DNA of 64,000 nt from an uncultured Ruminococcus sp. (GCA_934463425.1 CAKSJP010000013.1:1-64000), one strand, 5' to 3'; positions 23,388-32,960 are shown, counted from the first letter of the stretch. Numbers and translations are program-made. The notes: a model not told the origin generated them from the sequence alone.

Positions 23388-25511
23388 ATGTTTGAAAATA
23401 CACAAAGATTTGAAACGACTTTTGCCGGCAGACCACTTTCGGTAGAAACCGGAAAAACCTGTGTTCTGTCGAATGGCTCCTGCTGGGTTCGCTATGGTGA
23501 AACTGTTGTTATGGCAAATGTAACTGCCAGTGCCAAACCCAGAGAAGGAATTGATTTTTTCCCGCTGTCTGTGGATTACGAAGAGCGGATGTATTCCGTG
23601 GGCAGGATTCCCGGTTCGTTCACTAAGCGTGAGGGTAAGCCATCTGAGAAGGCAATCCTGACTTCCCGTATGGTCGATCGTCCTATTCGTCCGCTGTTCC
23701 CGAAGTCTATGCGGAATGATGTGTCTGTTGTGATGACTGTTCTGGCGGTAGATCCGGACTGCGCACCGGATATTGTAGGCATGATTGCAACTTCTATTGC
23801 GCTGTCTATTTCCGATATTCCCTGGAATGGACCGATTGCCGGCATCAGCGTTGGACTGGTAGACGGCGAAATCGTGCTGAATCCGACGCTGGAGCAACGT
23901 CAGCACAATGATCTGCATCTCACCGTTGCGGGTACAAAGGATAAGATCGTCATGATCGAGGCTGGTGCCAACGAAGTGCCAGAGGATACCATGCTCCAGG
24001 CGATTCTCACCGGTCATGAGGAAATCAAAAAGCTGGTTGCCTTTATTTCCGACATCCAGGCAAAGATCGGTAAGGAAAAGTTTGCTTTTGAGGCACACGA
24101 GGTCGATCAGGAACTGTTCGAGAATGTGGATGCCATGGTGCATGACCAGGTGGCACATGCGCTGGACACCAACGATAAGAATGAGCGGGATGCTCGCCTG
24201 CGTCCGATCATTGACGCAGTACATGAAACTTTTGATCCGGTTTGCGGTGAAGAAACAGGCGTGATCGATGAGATCCTGTATCTCATTCAGAAGAAGATCG
24301 TTCGTGCGTGGCTCTATGAGGGCAAGCGTGTAGACGGCAGAGGAATTGACGAGATTCGTCCGCTGGCTGCGGAAGTTGGCGTACTGCCTCGTGTACATGG
24401 TACTGGTTTGTTTACCCGTGGTCAGACACAAGTGCTGACGGTGGCAACACTGGGGCCGGTCAGCGACAGCCAGAAGCTGGATGGTCTGGACGAAGAAACC
24501 TCCAAGCGTTATATGCATCAGTATAATTTCCCGTCCTACTCCGTGGGTGAGACAAAGCCCAGCCGCGGCCCGGGACGCCGTGAGATCGGTCATGGTGCAC
24601 TGGCAGAACGTGCTCTGGTTCCGGTTCTGCCGACAGTAGAAGAATTCCCATACGCCATGCGCCTGGTTTCTGAGGTGCTTTCCTCCAATGGTTCGACCTC
24701 TCAGGCATCGATCTGCGGTTCGACGCTGGCACTGATGGATGCTGGTGTGCCGATTCATGCGCCGGTTGCAGGTATTTCCTGCGGACTGATCACCATGCCC
24801 AACAGTGACGAGTTCAAGACTATGGTAGATATCCAGGGTCTGGAGGACTTCTACGGCGATATGGACTTTAAGGTGGGCGGTACGAAAAAGGGCATCACTG
24901 CCATTCAGGTGGATATCAAGGTAGATGGTCTGACACCGGCGATTATCAAAGAGGCATTTGAAAAGACACGCAAGGCTCGCTTGTACATTCTGGATGAGAT
25001 TATGCTCAAGGCAATTCCTGCACCGAGAGAGACAGTAGGTGAATATGCGCCGAAAATGCTCCAGATCAAGATTCCGACCGACAAGATTCGGGACGTGATC
25101 GGACAGGGTGGCAAGGTTATTCAGAAGATGTCTGCTGACTGCGGCGTAAAGATCGATGTCAACGAGGATGGTCATGTATTTATCAGCGGTATCTCTATGG
25201 AAGGCTGCCGTAAGGCTTATCAGATGATTGAAACGATTGCTATTGATCCGGAAGTTGGTTCAATTTACAAGGGCAAGGTGGTTTCCATCAAGCCGTTTGG
25301 TGCATTTGTTGAAATTGCGCCGGGACGGGATGGTCTGGTGCATATTTCCAAGCTGGACAAAGAGCATGTAGAACAGGTGGAAGATGTGGTTTCTGTCGGC
25401 GATGCGATTATCGTAAAAATTATGGATATCAAGGATGGAAAGATCAGCCTGTCTCGTAAAGATGCACTGGAGGAACTGGAAGCTCGCCGAAAGCAGCGGG
25501 AAGCAGAATGA
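23388..25511 (+). CDS. pnp: Polyribonucleotide nucleotidyltransferase (PNPase)
   Basis: 3'-5' phosphorolytic exoribonuclease of mRNA decay. In 707 residues: first RNase PH domain (about 10-145), helical linker, second RNase PH domain (about 310-545) with GRGIDEIRPLAAEVGVLPR, GHGALAERAL and the SSNGSTSQASICG segment, then a KH domain (IPTDKIRDVIGQGGK near 560-575) and an S1 domain (GSIYKGKVVSIKPFGAFVEI near 625-645). The start MFENTQRFET at 23388 follows AAAGGAAAG. Normal length and domain order. Confidence 0.97.
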   Translation: MFENTQRFETTFAGRPLSVETGKTCVLSNGSCWVRYGETVVMANVTASAKPREGIDFFPLSVDYEERMYSVGRIPGSFTKREGKPSEKAILTSRMVDRPIRPLFPKSMRNDVSVVMTVLAVDPDCAPDIVGMIATSIALSISDIPWNGPIAGISVGLVDGEIVLNPTLEQRQHNDLHLTVAGTKDKIVMIEAGANEVPEDTMLQAILTGHEEIKKLVAFISDIQAKIGKEKFAFEAHEVDQELFENVDAMVHDQVAHALDTNDKNERDARLRPIIDAVHETFDPVCGEETGVIDEILYLIQKKIVRAWLYEGKRVDGRGIDEIRPLAAEVGVLPRVHGTGLFTRGQTQVLTVATLGPVSDSQKLDGLDEETSKRYMHQYNFPSYSVGETKPSRGPGRREIGHGALAERALVPVLPTVEEFPYAMRLVSEVLSSNGSTSQASICGSTLALMDAGVPIHAPVAGISCGLITMPNSDEFKTMVDIQGLEDFYGDMDFKVGGTKKGITAIQVDIKVDGLTPAIIKEAFEKTRKARLYILDEIMLKAIPAPRETVGEYAPKMLQIKIPTDKIRDVIGQGGKVIQKMSADCGVKIDVNEDGHVFISGISMEGCRKAYQMIETIAIDPEVGSIYKGKVVSIKPFGAFVEIAPGRDGLVHISKLDKEHVEQVEDVVSVGDAIIVKIMDIKDGKISLSRKDALEELEARRKQREAE

Positions 25512-25589
25512 AAAAATGGAGCAATACCATGTGAGATTGTCAGATGATTTGATGTGGTTTTGGTCAAGTGAAAAAATCAAGGTAAAAAA

Positions 25590-25625
25590 AGCGCTGTGCA
25601 GGTTCAATCTGCACAGCGCTTTTTC
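25590..25625 (+). terminator. Strong intrinsic terminator after pnp
   Basis: A 12-bp perfect stem (25590-25601 with 25609-25620), flanked by A-run and T-run, so it can act in both directions and may also serve the convergent lipoprotein gene. Confidence 0.92.
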
Positions 25626-25682
25626 ATAATCTTGCAGTATTGCAAAAAATTGCGAATAAAACGGCAGGATAGGAGTGGTACA

Positions 25683-26570
25683 TTATTTTACAGAAATGAC
25701 GATTGGATCAGATTCTGCTACAGTTTCATAGGAATTGTTGGTAATCACCAATTTAAATTCCAGTTCATTCATCTCTGCCGGGAGCTCTTCGCCCACGAAG
25801 GACATCTCAGCGTTAGCGTATTTGCCGACTGCAACTTCGGCATAGAGAGAACCATCGCACATCACATTGTCGATAGAAATATTATCTGCTCGAACGGTAT
25901 AGGTTTCTGTGCCGTTATTTTCAATTAGAAAATTAAATTCTGTGCCCCAGATATCATCTTCTGATTTGCCGGCATAAGAAATGACTACACCATTGGCTTC
26001 ATAAATCTTTTCTGCATCTGCTTTTTCACTGGTAATGCTGTCATCGATAACAAAAGTAATTTGTTCGGTTTCATAAATGGTATCATATGTATCACCATCT
26101 AAAATTTGAAAAGCCATTTCAATGGTCCCGAGATCATCTTTTGTAGAAAAGTAGATGGTGTCATTCGCCTTTTTTCCGGCAGCAACGCTACATGAAAAAT
26201 AAGGCTCGTCCATTACGCCGTTTACAGAAACTTCTTTTGTTTGAACGCTGATATTTTTGTCGGACAGGTTTTCGACAGTGACATTCAGACCTTTTCCCAT
26301 CCAATCTTCATCAGCAATTCCGGTATAAGTGATTCGGACGGTGCTGTCTTCAAATAATACTTGTGATTCGTCATTGTTTTTCTCAGTATTGCTGCTTTCT
26401 TCTGCTTTGCTGCTTTCTTCCGTTTTGCTGTTTTCTGCTGCAGCACTGCTTTCAGTCGTAGAAGATTTTTTGGTCTTTGAAGAAGAACCACCGCTTCCTG
26501 AAGCAGAGCAGCCGCCCATTGTTCCGAGCATTGAAATAACCAATAGTACTGCGATCCATTTGTGTTTCAT
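25683..26570 (-). CDS. Lipoprotein with two repeated Ig-like domains
   Basis: A 295-residue predicted lipoprotein. Signal peptide MKHKWIAVLLVISMLGTMGGC ends in a lipobox with the modified Cys at 21. A low-complexity Ser/Glu/Lys linker follows (about 23-68), then two domains of about 110 residues that look like duplicates: the first has VRITYTGIADEDWMGKGLNVTVEN, the second VVISYAGKSEDDIWGTEFNFLIEN. Each continues with a similar NVM/GVM and YxxVAxGKxAN pattern. AAAGGAGG lies 8 bases before the ATG at 26570. Exposed on the outer face of the membrane; ligand unknown. A divergent HTH gene begins 147 bases away. Confidence 0.75.
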   Translation of the reverse strand: MKHKWIAVLLVISMLGTMGGCSASGSGGSSSKTKKSSTTESSAAAENSKTEESSKAEESSNTEKNNDESQVLFEDSTVRITYTGIADEDWMGKGLNVTVENLSDKNISVQTKEVSVNGVMDEPYFSCSVAAGKKANDTIYFSTKDDLGTIEMAFQILDGDTYDTIYETEQITFVIDDSITSEKADAEKIYEANGVVISYAGKSEDDIWGTEFNFLIENNGTETYTVRADNISIDNVMCDGSLYAEVAVGKYANAEMSFVGEELPAEMNELEFKLVITNNSYETVAESDPIVISVK

Positions 26571-26662
26571 AGTATAATCCTCCTTTAATGAGATAATGCG
26601 CGATTTCGTAGAAATCACTGTGCCTGATGTCATTCGCCTTTCTATTGAAAGGAAGTAATATT

Positions 26663-26691
26663 ATTATAACATATTTCATTCTAAAAGTCAA
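26663..26691 (-). promoter_or_regulatory. Promoter of the lipoprotein gene
   Basis: Minus strand TTGACT (26686-26691), 17-base spacer, TATAAT (26663-26668). Confidence 0.8.
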
Positions 26692-26716
26692 TAGAATAAT
26701 TTATGAGATTACAAAT

Positions 26717-26950
26717 TTGAAACAATTATATCTTATCCAGTACATTCGCATCCGCAACTTACGGGAGGATATGGATTTGACGCAAACCGATATGGCAAAA
26801 GTGCTGTTTATCAGTCAGCGAACCTATAGCTACTACGAATCCGGCGGTCATGATATTCCCACAGAGGTTCTGATTCAGATCGCAGATTTCTTTCATGTGT
26901 CTGTGGATTACCTGTTGAATCGGACAAACAATCGGGAGATCAACCGTTGA
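26717..26950 (+). CDS. Small XRE-family helix-turn-helix protein
   Basis: A 77-residue single-domain Cro/CI-type regulator: RIRNLREDMDLTQTDMAKVLFISQRTYSYYESG (about 10-42) is a complete HTH, followed by PTEVLIQIADFFHVSVDYLLNRT. The TTG at 26717 is proposed as start since the ATG at 26771 would cut off helix 1 and touches GGGAGG; no good RBS precedes the TTG, so the exact start is uncertain. It is divergent from the lipoprotein gene and may control that intergenic region, but no palindrome there was clear. Confidence 0.75.
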   Translation: MKQLYLIQYIRIRNLREDMDLTQTDMAKVLFISQRTYSYYESGGHDIPTEVLIQIADFFHVSVDYLLNRTNNREINR

Positions 26951-26961
26951 CAGAAAAGCAG

Positions 26962-26991
26962 AACGCGCACAGGCGGCTGCCCATGCGCGTT
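26962..26991 (-). terminator. Hairpin at the end of the YfhO-like gene
   Basis: AACGCGCA (26962-26969) pairs with TGCGCGTT (26984-26991) with an inner GGC/GCC. On the minus strand a short T-rich stretch follows; weak. Confidence 0.45.
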
Positions 26992-27001
26992 GATGCTGCG
27001 G

Positions 27002-29620
27002 TTATATAGATTGCTTTTTCCGGGTGTTTTGTAAGATTCTGTTTCCCGCATAGAGAATGACCGCGATAGCCAAACCCATTGCAGCTATATACTTTCCAGT
27101 CTGGAAAAGCGGTGCTTTATAGGTAACGCAAATCTGGTGTGTTCCTTTTGTAATAGAGAATCCCAAAAGGTCATTGTCTGTTCGCGTATATGCGGTTTCC
27201 TTTCCATCCACCGTGACATGGAATCCGGTGTCATAGGGAACAGCCAGAACAAACCAGCCATCCTGCTTGACCTGAATTTTGCCTGCCATGGTGTCATTTC
27301 CCAGATCCTCGTGGTGCAGTTCCCAGGGACTGATCTCCGCAGTTCCGCTGGACAGAGCGCTGTGTTCCATGGTGTGGAATACGGCATCGGAAATCACATA
27401 ATCTCCGGCAGAAAATTTGATTTTCAACTTTTGCAGAGGCTGATCCGGGGAGAACGTGTACTGAAAGTCGTTGTTTTTGTTTTGATACTTCCATTCCGGA
27501 TCAGTTAATTTATTGCGGATACCATTGATGGTGATTGAAACGTCTCCGGTAGTTGTGCCGTTTCCCAGATGGTTGTCTACATGGAATTTTAACAGGAGAA
27601 TCGCATCAATGGGATCTTCTAAGGTTACAGTTACGGAAAATGCCTTTTTGCTGTGGATATAGTATTTGCCGTTTCCAAGTGCAGTGACTTGTTTGGGACT
27701 GCATGCTGTGGCAGAGTATGCAGGAGTGATGCTCCGGATGCTGTCGGGACACTGCGGTGAGGTTTTGATGTCATCCGGCAAGTCTGCTTCTGAGACGACA
27801 GCATTTTCCAAGAGTGCCTCCAGCTGTTCGGGATATGGCAGCTGTTCCAATGCTTCAGCAGTCATAATATGAGGTGTGGCATAGCCGATCGGATATGCCA
27901 GGGTATTTTCATAGAGTAAAATATCGCCCTCCTGTCCGATCTGGCGAATACCGTATCTTGATATGTTTTTTTGACTGATAATATATTTTTCTCCCATAAG
28001 GATGCCAAATACAGGATTTTTGGATTGTACCATCATTGCGGCGTTGCGAATGCCGTTTTCATTGTACGTCTGCCGAAAATAAAAGTCAGAGAGCGCAGCG
28101 TTATGGATTGAGGAATAGACAGAACTTCGATAATAATTTTTCCCCCAAATGCGGTTTACTGTGTCTCCGGCATGATACTCATTTGAGATGCGGTAAAAGC
28201 CGTCATCCTCATTTGCGATTTGGTCTGTTATTTTTTGAATTTCATCAGAATATACAATGCGCAGATCTTTCTGTGACATATAACTGTCTCCCAGATTGAC
28301 GATGAAACAGGTGAGAATGCTGAAGATCAGTGTTGGCACGAGCAAAATCTTATTTAAATTGGAAGCTCTTTTTTTTCGGCTGTGTGTTTGCCGATAGGCA
28401 TAGATCGAAAACGCCAGAAACATACAGGAGCCATCCAGGCACAGAGCAATCTGCTCTGCGGTTGTTCCGGAATTTGTGAGGATACCGAGAGACAGAATCA
28501 CAGCAAAAAGCAGCAGTGTGGGTTTCAGCGCGATCTGTCTGGCGCGCAGCAGCTTCCAGAAAAAACCGCACAGCAGAAGAAGCAGCGGCAGCAGAGGAAT
28601 ATATGCTTTGGGATCCAGATACATTGTTCCGTTCATAACATAGAGCAGTGCCGGACAGATCAGGATCGTGCCAAAGGTGCCTGCAAGAAGACGTGTGGCT
28701 CTTTGCGGAAAACACAGCATGCCGCAAATTGCCAGGATTCCAAAGGAGGTCATGCCAACAGAAAAGGGACTATAAGCCAGATAGTTCAGGTGAATGCCTG
28801 GCACGAATAAGCTCCAGAGCGATTGTGCGCTGTCAGAAACGTCTCTTCCATGGAGTAGTGTCCATGCTACCGGAAGCAGCAAAAACGCCGCCAGAACGGC
28901 GCTGAGGAGCAAATGGAGGCAAGTGATGCAAAGAGACCGCAGCATTTGACGGATGGGATGTACCTGGTGTCGATAGAGCGTCAGAAAGACGGCATATAGG
29001 AGAATTGCAAAGTATGCGCCAACGCTGAAAAAGAAGCTGGTGAGCAGGATGCATGTCCCTGCAGCGATCAGCTGGAGACTATACCGTTTTTTCAGTGCGC
29101 GGTGCACTGCAAACAATGCCCAGAACAGAAACGGAAAATAGTTGACAAACATAATATGGTGATGGCTGTGGAAGAGAACGGGCGCTGCCAGAAGGTAGAG
29201 AAGCGCCAAGAAAAATGCCAGATTGGGGCGAAACCATTTTTTTGCCCAAAAGTAACAGAGAATCGTGCTCAGCAGTGTCAAAAGCAAGTTGGAGATCTGG
29301 AGATAAGTGGCCATAGACATCCAGGGAAATGCAAAAGACAGCAGAACCACCGGGCTGTACAGCCCATAATAGGCAAAATTGAAAATATTTTGTCCGCCGC
29401 CCAACTGCATGGCAAAGTTGGGGAAAAAGTTCCCGGTAGCATAAAACCGGGTGCGGAAATATTCCGGAATGGCGAAATGCTGGTTGCTCCAATCCGTTTG
29501 AGCGCCGTAGACGCATCCCGGATGCACCAGGAAGATCAGAGCAACAATTGCCGCCAAAACAGCTGTCAGAATGCCGCAGTGCAGCAGCGTCTGCTGTCTG
29601 CCCTTAGAAAGCTGCTTCAT
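27002..29620 (-). CDS. YfhO-family membrane glycosyltransferase-like protein
   Basis: An 872-residue GT-C-type membrane protein. After the first helix comes the YfhO signature block around TDWSNQHFAIPEYFRTRFY and FFPNFAMQLGGGQNIFNFAYYGLYSP (about residues 40-90), a dozen or so helices to about 440, a large outer domain (about 450-835) and a last helix before the basic tail KKQSI. YfhO in Bacillus and Listeria works with a CsbB-type enzyme to add sugars to lipoteichoic acid; here the neighbour is a PIG-L deacetylase instead. ATG at 29620 with GAGGT upstream overlaps the end of that gene, so the two are co-translated. Confidence 0.85.
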   Translation of the reverse strand: MKQLSKGRQQTLLHCGILTAVLAAIVALIFLVHPGCVYGAQTDWSNQHFAIPEYFRTRFYATGNFFPNFAMQLGGGQNIFNFAYYGLYSPVVLLSFAFPWMSMATYLQISNLLLTLLSTILCYFWAKKWFRPNLAFFLALLYLLAAPVLFHSHHHIMFVNYFPFLFWALFAVHRALKKRYSLQLIAAGTCILLTSFFFSVGAYFAILLYAVFLTLYRHQVHPIRQMLRSLCITCLHLLLSAVLAAFLLLPVAWTLLHGRDVSDSAQSLWSLFVPGIHLNYLAYSPFSVGMTSFGILAICGMLCFPQRATRLLAGTFGTILICPALLYVMNGTMYLDPKAYIPLLPLLLLLCGFFWKLLRARQIALKPTLLLFAVILSLGILTNSGTTAEQIALCLDGSCMFLAFSIYAYRQTHSRKKRASNLNKILLVPTLIFSILTCFIVNLGDSYMSQKDLRIVYSDEIQKITDQIANEDDGFYRISNEYHAGDTVNRIWGKNYYRSSVYSSIHNAALSDFYFRQTYNENGIRNAAMMVQSKNPVFGILMGEKYIISQKNISRYGIRQIGQEGDILLYENTLAYPIGYATPHIMTAEALEQLPYPEQLEALLENAVVSEADLPDDIKTSPQCPDSIRSITPAYSATACSPKQVTALGNGKYYIHSKKAFSVTVTLEDPIDAILLLKFHVDNHLGNGTTTGDVSITINGIRNKLTDPEWKYQNKNNDFQYTFSPDQPLQKLKIKFSAGDYVISDAVFHTMEHSALSSGTAEISPWELHHEDLGNDTMAGKIQVKQDGWFVLAVPYDTGFHVTVDGKETAYTRTDNDLLGFSITKGTHQICVTYKAPLFQTGKYIAAMGLAIAVILYAGNRILQNTRKKQSI

Positions 29621-30359
29621 CTGCTGTACCTCCTCGAATCTGCGTCCACATTTCATACGGATTCATGTGTGACAGATTTTGAATGGTGTGCGCCTGTGAT
29701 GTATAGAGCTGCAGCAGCTTTTCTTTCTTTTCCAGTGCTGTATCCGGAACAGCCGTCAGGCTGTCCGCTGCATCAGGGAGCGCAGCAGCACGGTAATATT
29801 TTCCGAATACATATAGCGGCTCTTGCAGCTGGTTGGCGTCATATAATGCAGCAACAATTTGATGGGTCATTTTGTGGTGAATGTGTCCATATTCACCTTT
29901 GGCATTGTGTGTAACGATATCTGTCCACGGCTGATAGGTCATGACTTTTTCCAGATCTGTTTGAATCTGCTTGCGGACGTGTGTCCAGTCATCGCGCTTT
30001 CCGGCAACTTTGTCCGGATAGGAGAGGATCAGACCGACGTTTCCGGATGCCTGCATGACAGACTGAAATTCTGCGGCGCGAGTCGCATTGTTTCCGTTGG
30101 TGATGCAAACTACCAGATAGCCGCCGTCCGAAATATGTGCACCGCCCCAAAGTGTTTCATCATCCGGATGTGCTACGATCATCAAATGGGTGATGCCAGT
30201 GAGATTCAAATCAGCAAGCTGCTCATCGGTCAGCGGTGCTACTTCATAAGCACGCGAGACCGTGACAGCCCGGCAGATGCCGTACATACCGCTGACCAGT
30301 GCCAGAACGGCTAGAAGTATAGCGAGGCTTCGTTTTAAAGTGTGGTGGTGTGTTTTCAT
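29604..30359 (-). CDS. PIG-L (LmbE-like) family deacetylase, membrane-anchored
   Basis: A 251-residue protein with an N-terminal membrane segment (about 9-30) and a PIG-L domain. The Zn motif AHPDDE is near residues 62-67, VCITNGNNATRAAEF near 83-97, and the third metal His lies in the GHIHH segment near 158. Family members remove acetyl groups from N-acetylglucosamine units of lipids or small molecules. The anchor places the domain outside the membrane. The downstream overlapping YfhO-like gene suggests a joint role in modifying a lipid-linked surface glycan. The leader carries a palindrome that could be an operator. Confidence 0.85.
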   Translation of the reverse strand: MKTHHHTLKRSLAILLAVLALVSGMYGICRAVTVSRAYEVAPLTDEQLADLNLTGITHLMIVAHPDDETLWGGAHISDGGYLVVCITNGNNATRAAEFQSVMQASGNVGLILSYPDKVAGKRDDWTHVRKQIQTDLEKVMTYQPWTDIVTHNAKGEYGHIHHKMTHQIVAALYDANQLQEPLYVFGKYYRAAALPDAADSLTAVPDTALEKKEKLLQLYTSQAHTIQNLSHMNPYEMWTQIRGGTADEAAF

Positions 30360-30382
30360 GGTAAATTCAACTCCCAGGTTAT

Positions 30383-30417
30383 AACTGTTTTAACTGTTGT
30401 ATATATCGTGCAACAGT
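30383..30417 (-). promoter_or_regulatory. Operator-like palindrome in the PIG-L leader
   Basis: ACTGTTG (30393-30399) and CAACAGT (30411-30417), 11 bases apart, lie just after the transcription start; an extra AACTGTT copy lies at 30383-30389. The regulator is unknown. Confidence 0.5.
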
Positions 30418-30426
30418 CATATCACT

Positions 30427-30455
30427 AGTATAACACACCTATCACAGCTTGTCAA
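30427..30455 (-). promoter_or_regulatory. Promoter of the PIG-L/YfhO pair
   Basis: Minus strand TTGACA (30450-30455), 17-base spacer, TATACT (30427-30432). Confidence 0.8.
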
Positions 30456-30483
30456 GTCTGTTTTTTTTGAGATACCACAAAAT

Positions 30484-30529
30484 AAAAAGCCGCCTGTATT
30501 CTCCGAAGAGAGATACAGACGGCTTTTTT
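30484..30529 (-). terminator. Intrinsic terminator after glnN
   Basis: A long stem formed by AAGCCGCCTGTAT (from 30487) and ATACAGACGGCTT with one mismatch, loop CTCC-GAAGAGAG, with T-runs on both strands. Confidence 0.88.
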
Positions 30530-30593
30530 AAAGAATGGGAGGTAAAACCATCCTTTTGTATAAATGCAGTATCACTGCATTTTTACGTGGCGA

Positions 30594-32687
30594 TCAGACA
30601 TTGAAGATAATGTCGCTGTATGCCGGAACCGGCCACTTTTCGGACGGAAGAATGACTTCCAGACTGTCTACCGCAGCGCGGAGTGCATCCATTACCGGAA
30701 TAACATCATCGTGATAAGACTTTGCCATATCCAGCACGCAGGAATCCTTTGCGGCAGCGGCAGCAACAGCTTCTTCCAGCTTGTTGGTGGCTGTGTAAGC
30801 GTCCTTCGTCAGACCGCTTACCTTTTCTGCCAGTTCCTTTTCTACGCACGGACAAATTTCCAGAGACTTCTTTACTGCAACAGCGTCGCACAGTTCCTTG
30901 GTGTAAGCGATGCAGGTCGGAATGTACTTCTTCTTTGCCATGTCGATCATGGTCAGCGCTTCGATGTTGATGGTCTTTGCGTAATTTTCCAGCAGAACCT
31001 CCATACGAGCCTTGATTTCCTTTTCGGACAGTACGCCGAACTTTTCTAACAGGGCAACATTTTTCGAATCTGCATAGTGCGGAACACAGTCAACGGTAGA
31101 TCTGAAGTTCGGCAGACCGCGCTTTTCAGCTTCAGCGACCCACTCATCAGAATAGCCGTTGCCATTGAAGATGATGCGCTTGTGATCCTTGATGATAGAA
31201 ACCAACAGGGACTTCAGCTCGTCATCGAACTTGTCAGCCGGAACACCTTCCATCTTTTCGGCGATCTCTGACAGCTCACCGGCTACGATAGCATTCAGCA
31301 GAGAGTTCGGGCAGCCGATGTTATCAGAAGAACCAACCATACGGAACTCAAAACGGTTGCCGGTGAATGCAAACGGAGAAGTACGGTTCCGGTCGGTGGA
31401 GTCCTTCGGGAAGTCCGGCAGTGCATCTACGCCGATCTCGAATACCTTGGATTCGCTCTTATAAGAAGTGCCTGCTTCCAGTGCGTCCAGAACGCCCTGG
31501 AGCTCTTCACCCATAAAGATAGAGATGATTGCCGGCGGTGCTTCGTTTGCGCCCAGACGGTGATCGTTTCCGGCAGAGGATGCACTGATGCGAAGCAGGT
31601 CAGCGTATTCATCAATGCCCTTGATGATGGCACACAGGAATGTGAGGAACTGCATATTTTCCATAGGTGTGCTGCCCGGATCCAACAGGTTCTGACCGTC
31701 ATTGGTCGCCATAGACCAGTTGTTGTGCTTACCGGAGCCATTGACGCCATCGAAGGGCTTTTCGTGCAGCAGGCAAACCAGACCGTGCTTCAGGGCAACC
31801 TTTTCCATCACTTCCATTGCCAGCTCGTTCTGATCAGTGGAAATATTGGTGGTGGAGAATACCGGAGCCATTTCGTGCTGTGCCGGTGCAACTTCGTTGT
31901 GCTTGGTAGTTGCGAATACGCCAACTCTCCACAGCGCTTCATCCAGATCTGCCATATAAGCTGCAACGCGGGGCTTCAGATTTGCAAAATATTGGTCATC
32001 CAGTTCCTGACCCTTCGGCGGCATTGCGCCGAACAAGGTGCGGCCTGTCATAATCAGGTCTTCACGCTTGTCATACATTTTCTTATCGATGAGGAAGTAT
32101 TCCTGCTCCGGACCAACAGTAGAAGTGACCTTGGTTGCGGTGGTGTTGCCGAACAAACGCAGGATGCGGACTGCCTGCTGGCTCAGGGCATCCATAGAAC
32201 GCAGCAACGGTGTTTTCTTATCCAGTGCTTCACCGGTATAGGAGACAAAAACGGTCGGGATATACAGAGAGCCCTCCTTGACAAAGCAGTAGGATGTCGG
32301 ATCCCATGCAGTATAACCTCTTGCAGAACAGGTCTCACGCAGACCGCCGGACGGGAAAGAAGATGCATCCGGTTCGCCCTTTACCAGCTCTTTTCCGGAA
32401 AAGTTCATAATTACCATGCCGTTGTCTGTGGGGCTGATGAAGGAATCATGCTTTTCTGCAGTAGAACCTGTCATCGGCTGGAACCAGTGGGTATAATGGG
32501 TTGCACCGTGTTCGATCGCCCAGTCTTTGATGGCATTTGCCACAACATCTGCATAAGTGGGATCCAGCGGAGTTCCCATCTTACGGGTTTTGGTCATTGC
32601 CTTATAGACCGGCTTTGGGAGTCGTGCCTTCATAACTTCATCATTGAAGACGTCGCATGCAAAGTACTCAGCAACATTTTTGGACAT
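30594..32687 (-). CDS. glnN: Glutamine synthetase type III
   Basis: ATP-dependent ammonia assimilation into glutamine. The 697 residues and the features of GSIII, distinct from the 450-residue GSI, are clear: THYTHWFQPMTGSTAEKHDSF near 65-85, FPSGGLRETCSARGYTAWDP near 112-131, GPEQEYFLID near 192-201, the NEVAPAQHEMAPVF block near 265, and FDGVNGSGKHNNWSM near 315-329. It has GGAGGT before the ATG. The gene stands alone between its own terminator and a 300-base leader with a possible attenuator. GSIII is common in Ruminococcus and Bacteroides, where it responds to nitrogen supply. Confidence 0.95.
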   Translation of the reverse strand: MSKNVAEYFACDVFNDEVMKARLPKPVYKAMTKTRKMGTPLDPTYADVVANAIKDWAIEHGATHYTHWFQPMTGSTAEKHDSFISPTDNGMVIMNFSGKELVKGEPDASSFPSGGLRETCSARGYTAWDPTSYCFVKEGSLYIPTVFVSYTGEALDKKTPLLRSMDALSQQAVRILRLFGNTTATKVTSTVGPEQEYFLIDKKMYDKREDLIMTGRTLFGAMPPKGQELDDQYFANLKPRVAAYMADLDEALWRVGVFATTKHNEVAPAQHEMAPVFSTTNISTDQNELAMEVMEKVALKHGLVCLLHEKPFDGVNGSGKHNNWSMATNDGQNLLDPGSTPMENMQFLTFLCAIIKGIDEYADLLRISASSAGNDHRLGANEAPPAIISIFMGEELQGVLDALEAGTSYKSESKVFEIGVDALPDFPKDSTDRNRTSPFAFTGNRFEFRMVGSSDNIGCPNSLLNAIVAGELSEIAEKMEGVPADKFDDELKSLLVSIIKDHKRIIFNGNGYSDEWVAEAEKRGLPNFRSTVDCVPHYADSKNVALLEKFGVLSEKEIKARMEVLLENYAKTINIEALTMIDMAKKKYIPTCIAYTKELCDAVAVKKSLEICPCVEKELAEKVSGLTKDAYTATNKLEEAVAAAAAKDSCVLDMAKSYHDDVIPVMDALRAAVDSLEVILPSEKWPVPAYSDIIFNV

Positions 32688-32701
32688 GATAATTACCTCC
32701 T

Positions 32702-32960
32702 AAAAATAAAAAGCATTTTCATGGTTTACCGATTTAATGCAGCCTGCAAAAAGAGTCTGCTCCGGTTTCATCATGGAAACGCCTTTGTTTCACGTATCAT
32801 TTTCGAGCATTCAGAAGAAATGTCCATCGGCATCAAGCGGCAAATACCCCGTTTCAAACGGTGCGTGTTCTGTTTGTTCCGCTGCTGTCTGTTCTTCAAG
32901 TCTGCTCTCCTCGTCGCAATCATTTGTCAGATGCGCTGCATCCCTTAAAGGTGTGGCCGA
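32702..32960 (-). promoter_or_regulatory. glnN leader with attenuator-like hairpins
   Basis: On the minus strand the leader contains CTGCATC/GATGCAG early, a GTTTC/GAAAC hairpin with a six-base loop (CATGAT), and just before the RBS GCATT/AATGC (32713-32717, 32736-32740) followed by a T-rich run (32702-32712). A hexaloop hairpin followed by a terminator recalls ANTAR-type antitermination of nitrogen genes; the loop lacks the usual A at position 1. The whole 32688-33394 gap holds this leader, the glnN promoter and the promoter of the ACT gene, no gene. Confidence 0.4.

Noticed and set aside
23331..25175. 614-codon minus-strand frame over pnp
   Set aside because: Antisense shadow of pnp, no RBS, no recognisable motifs.
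26380..26470. Short tandem repeat in the lipoprotein gene as a phase-variable tract
   Set aside because: It encodes an irregular Ser/Glu/Lys linker; units are not uniform enough to suggest slippage control.
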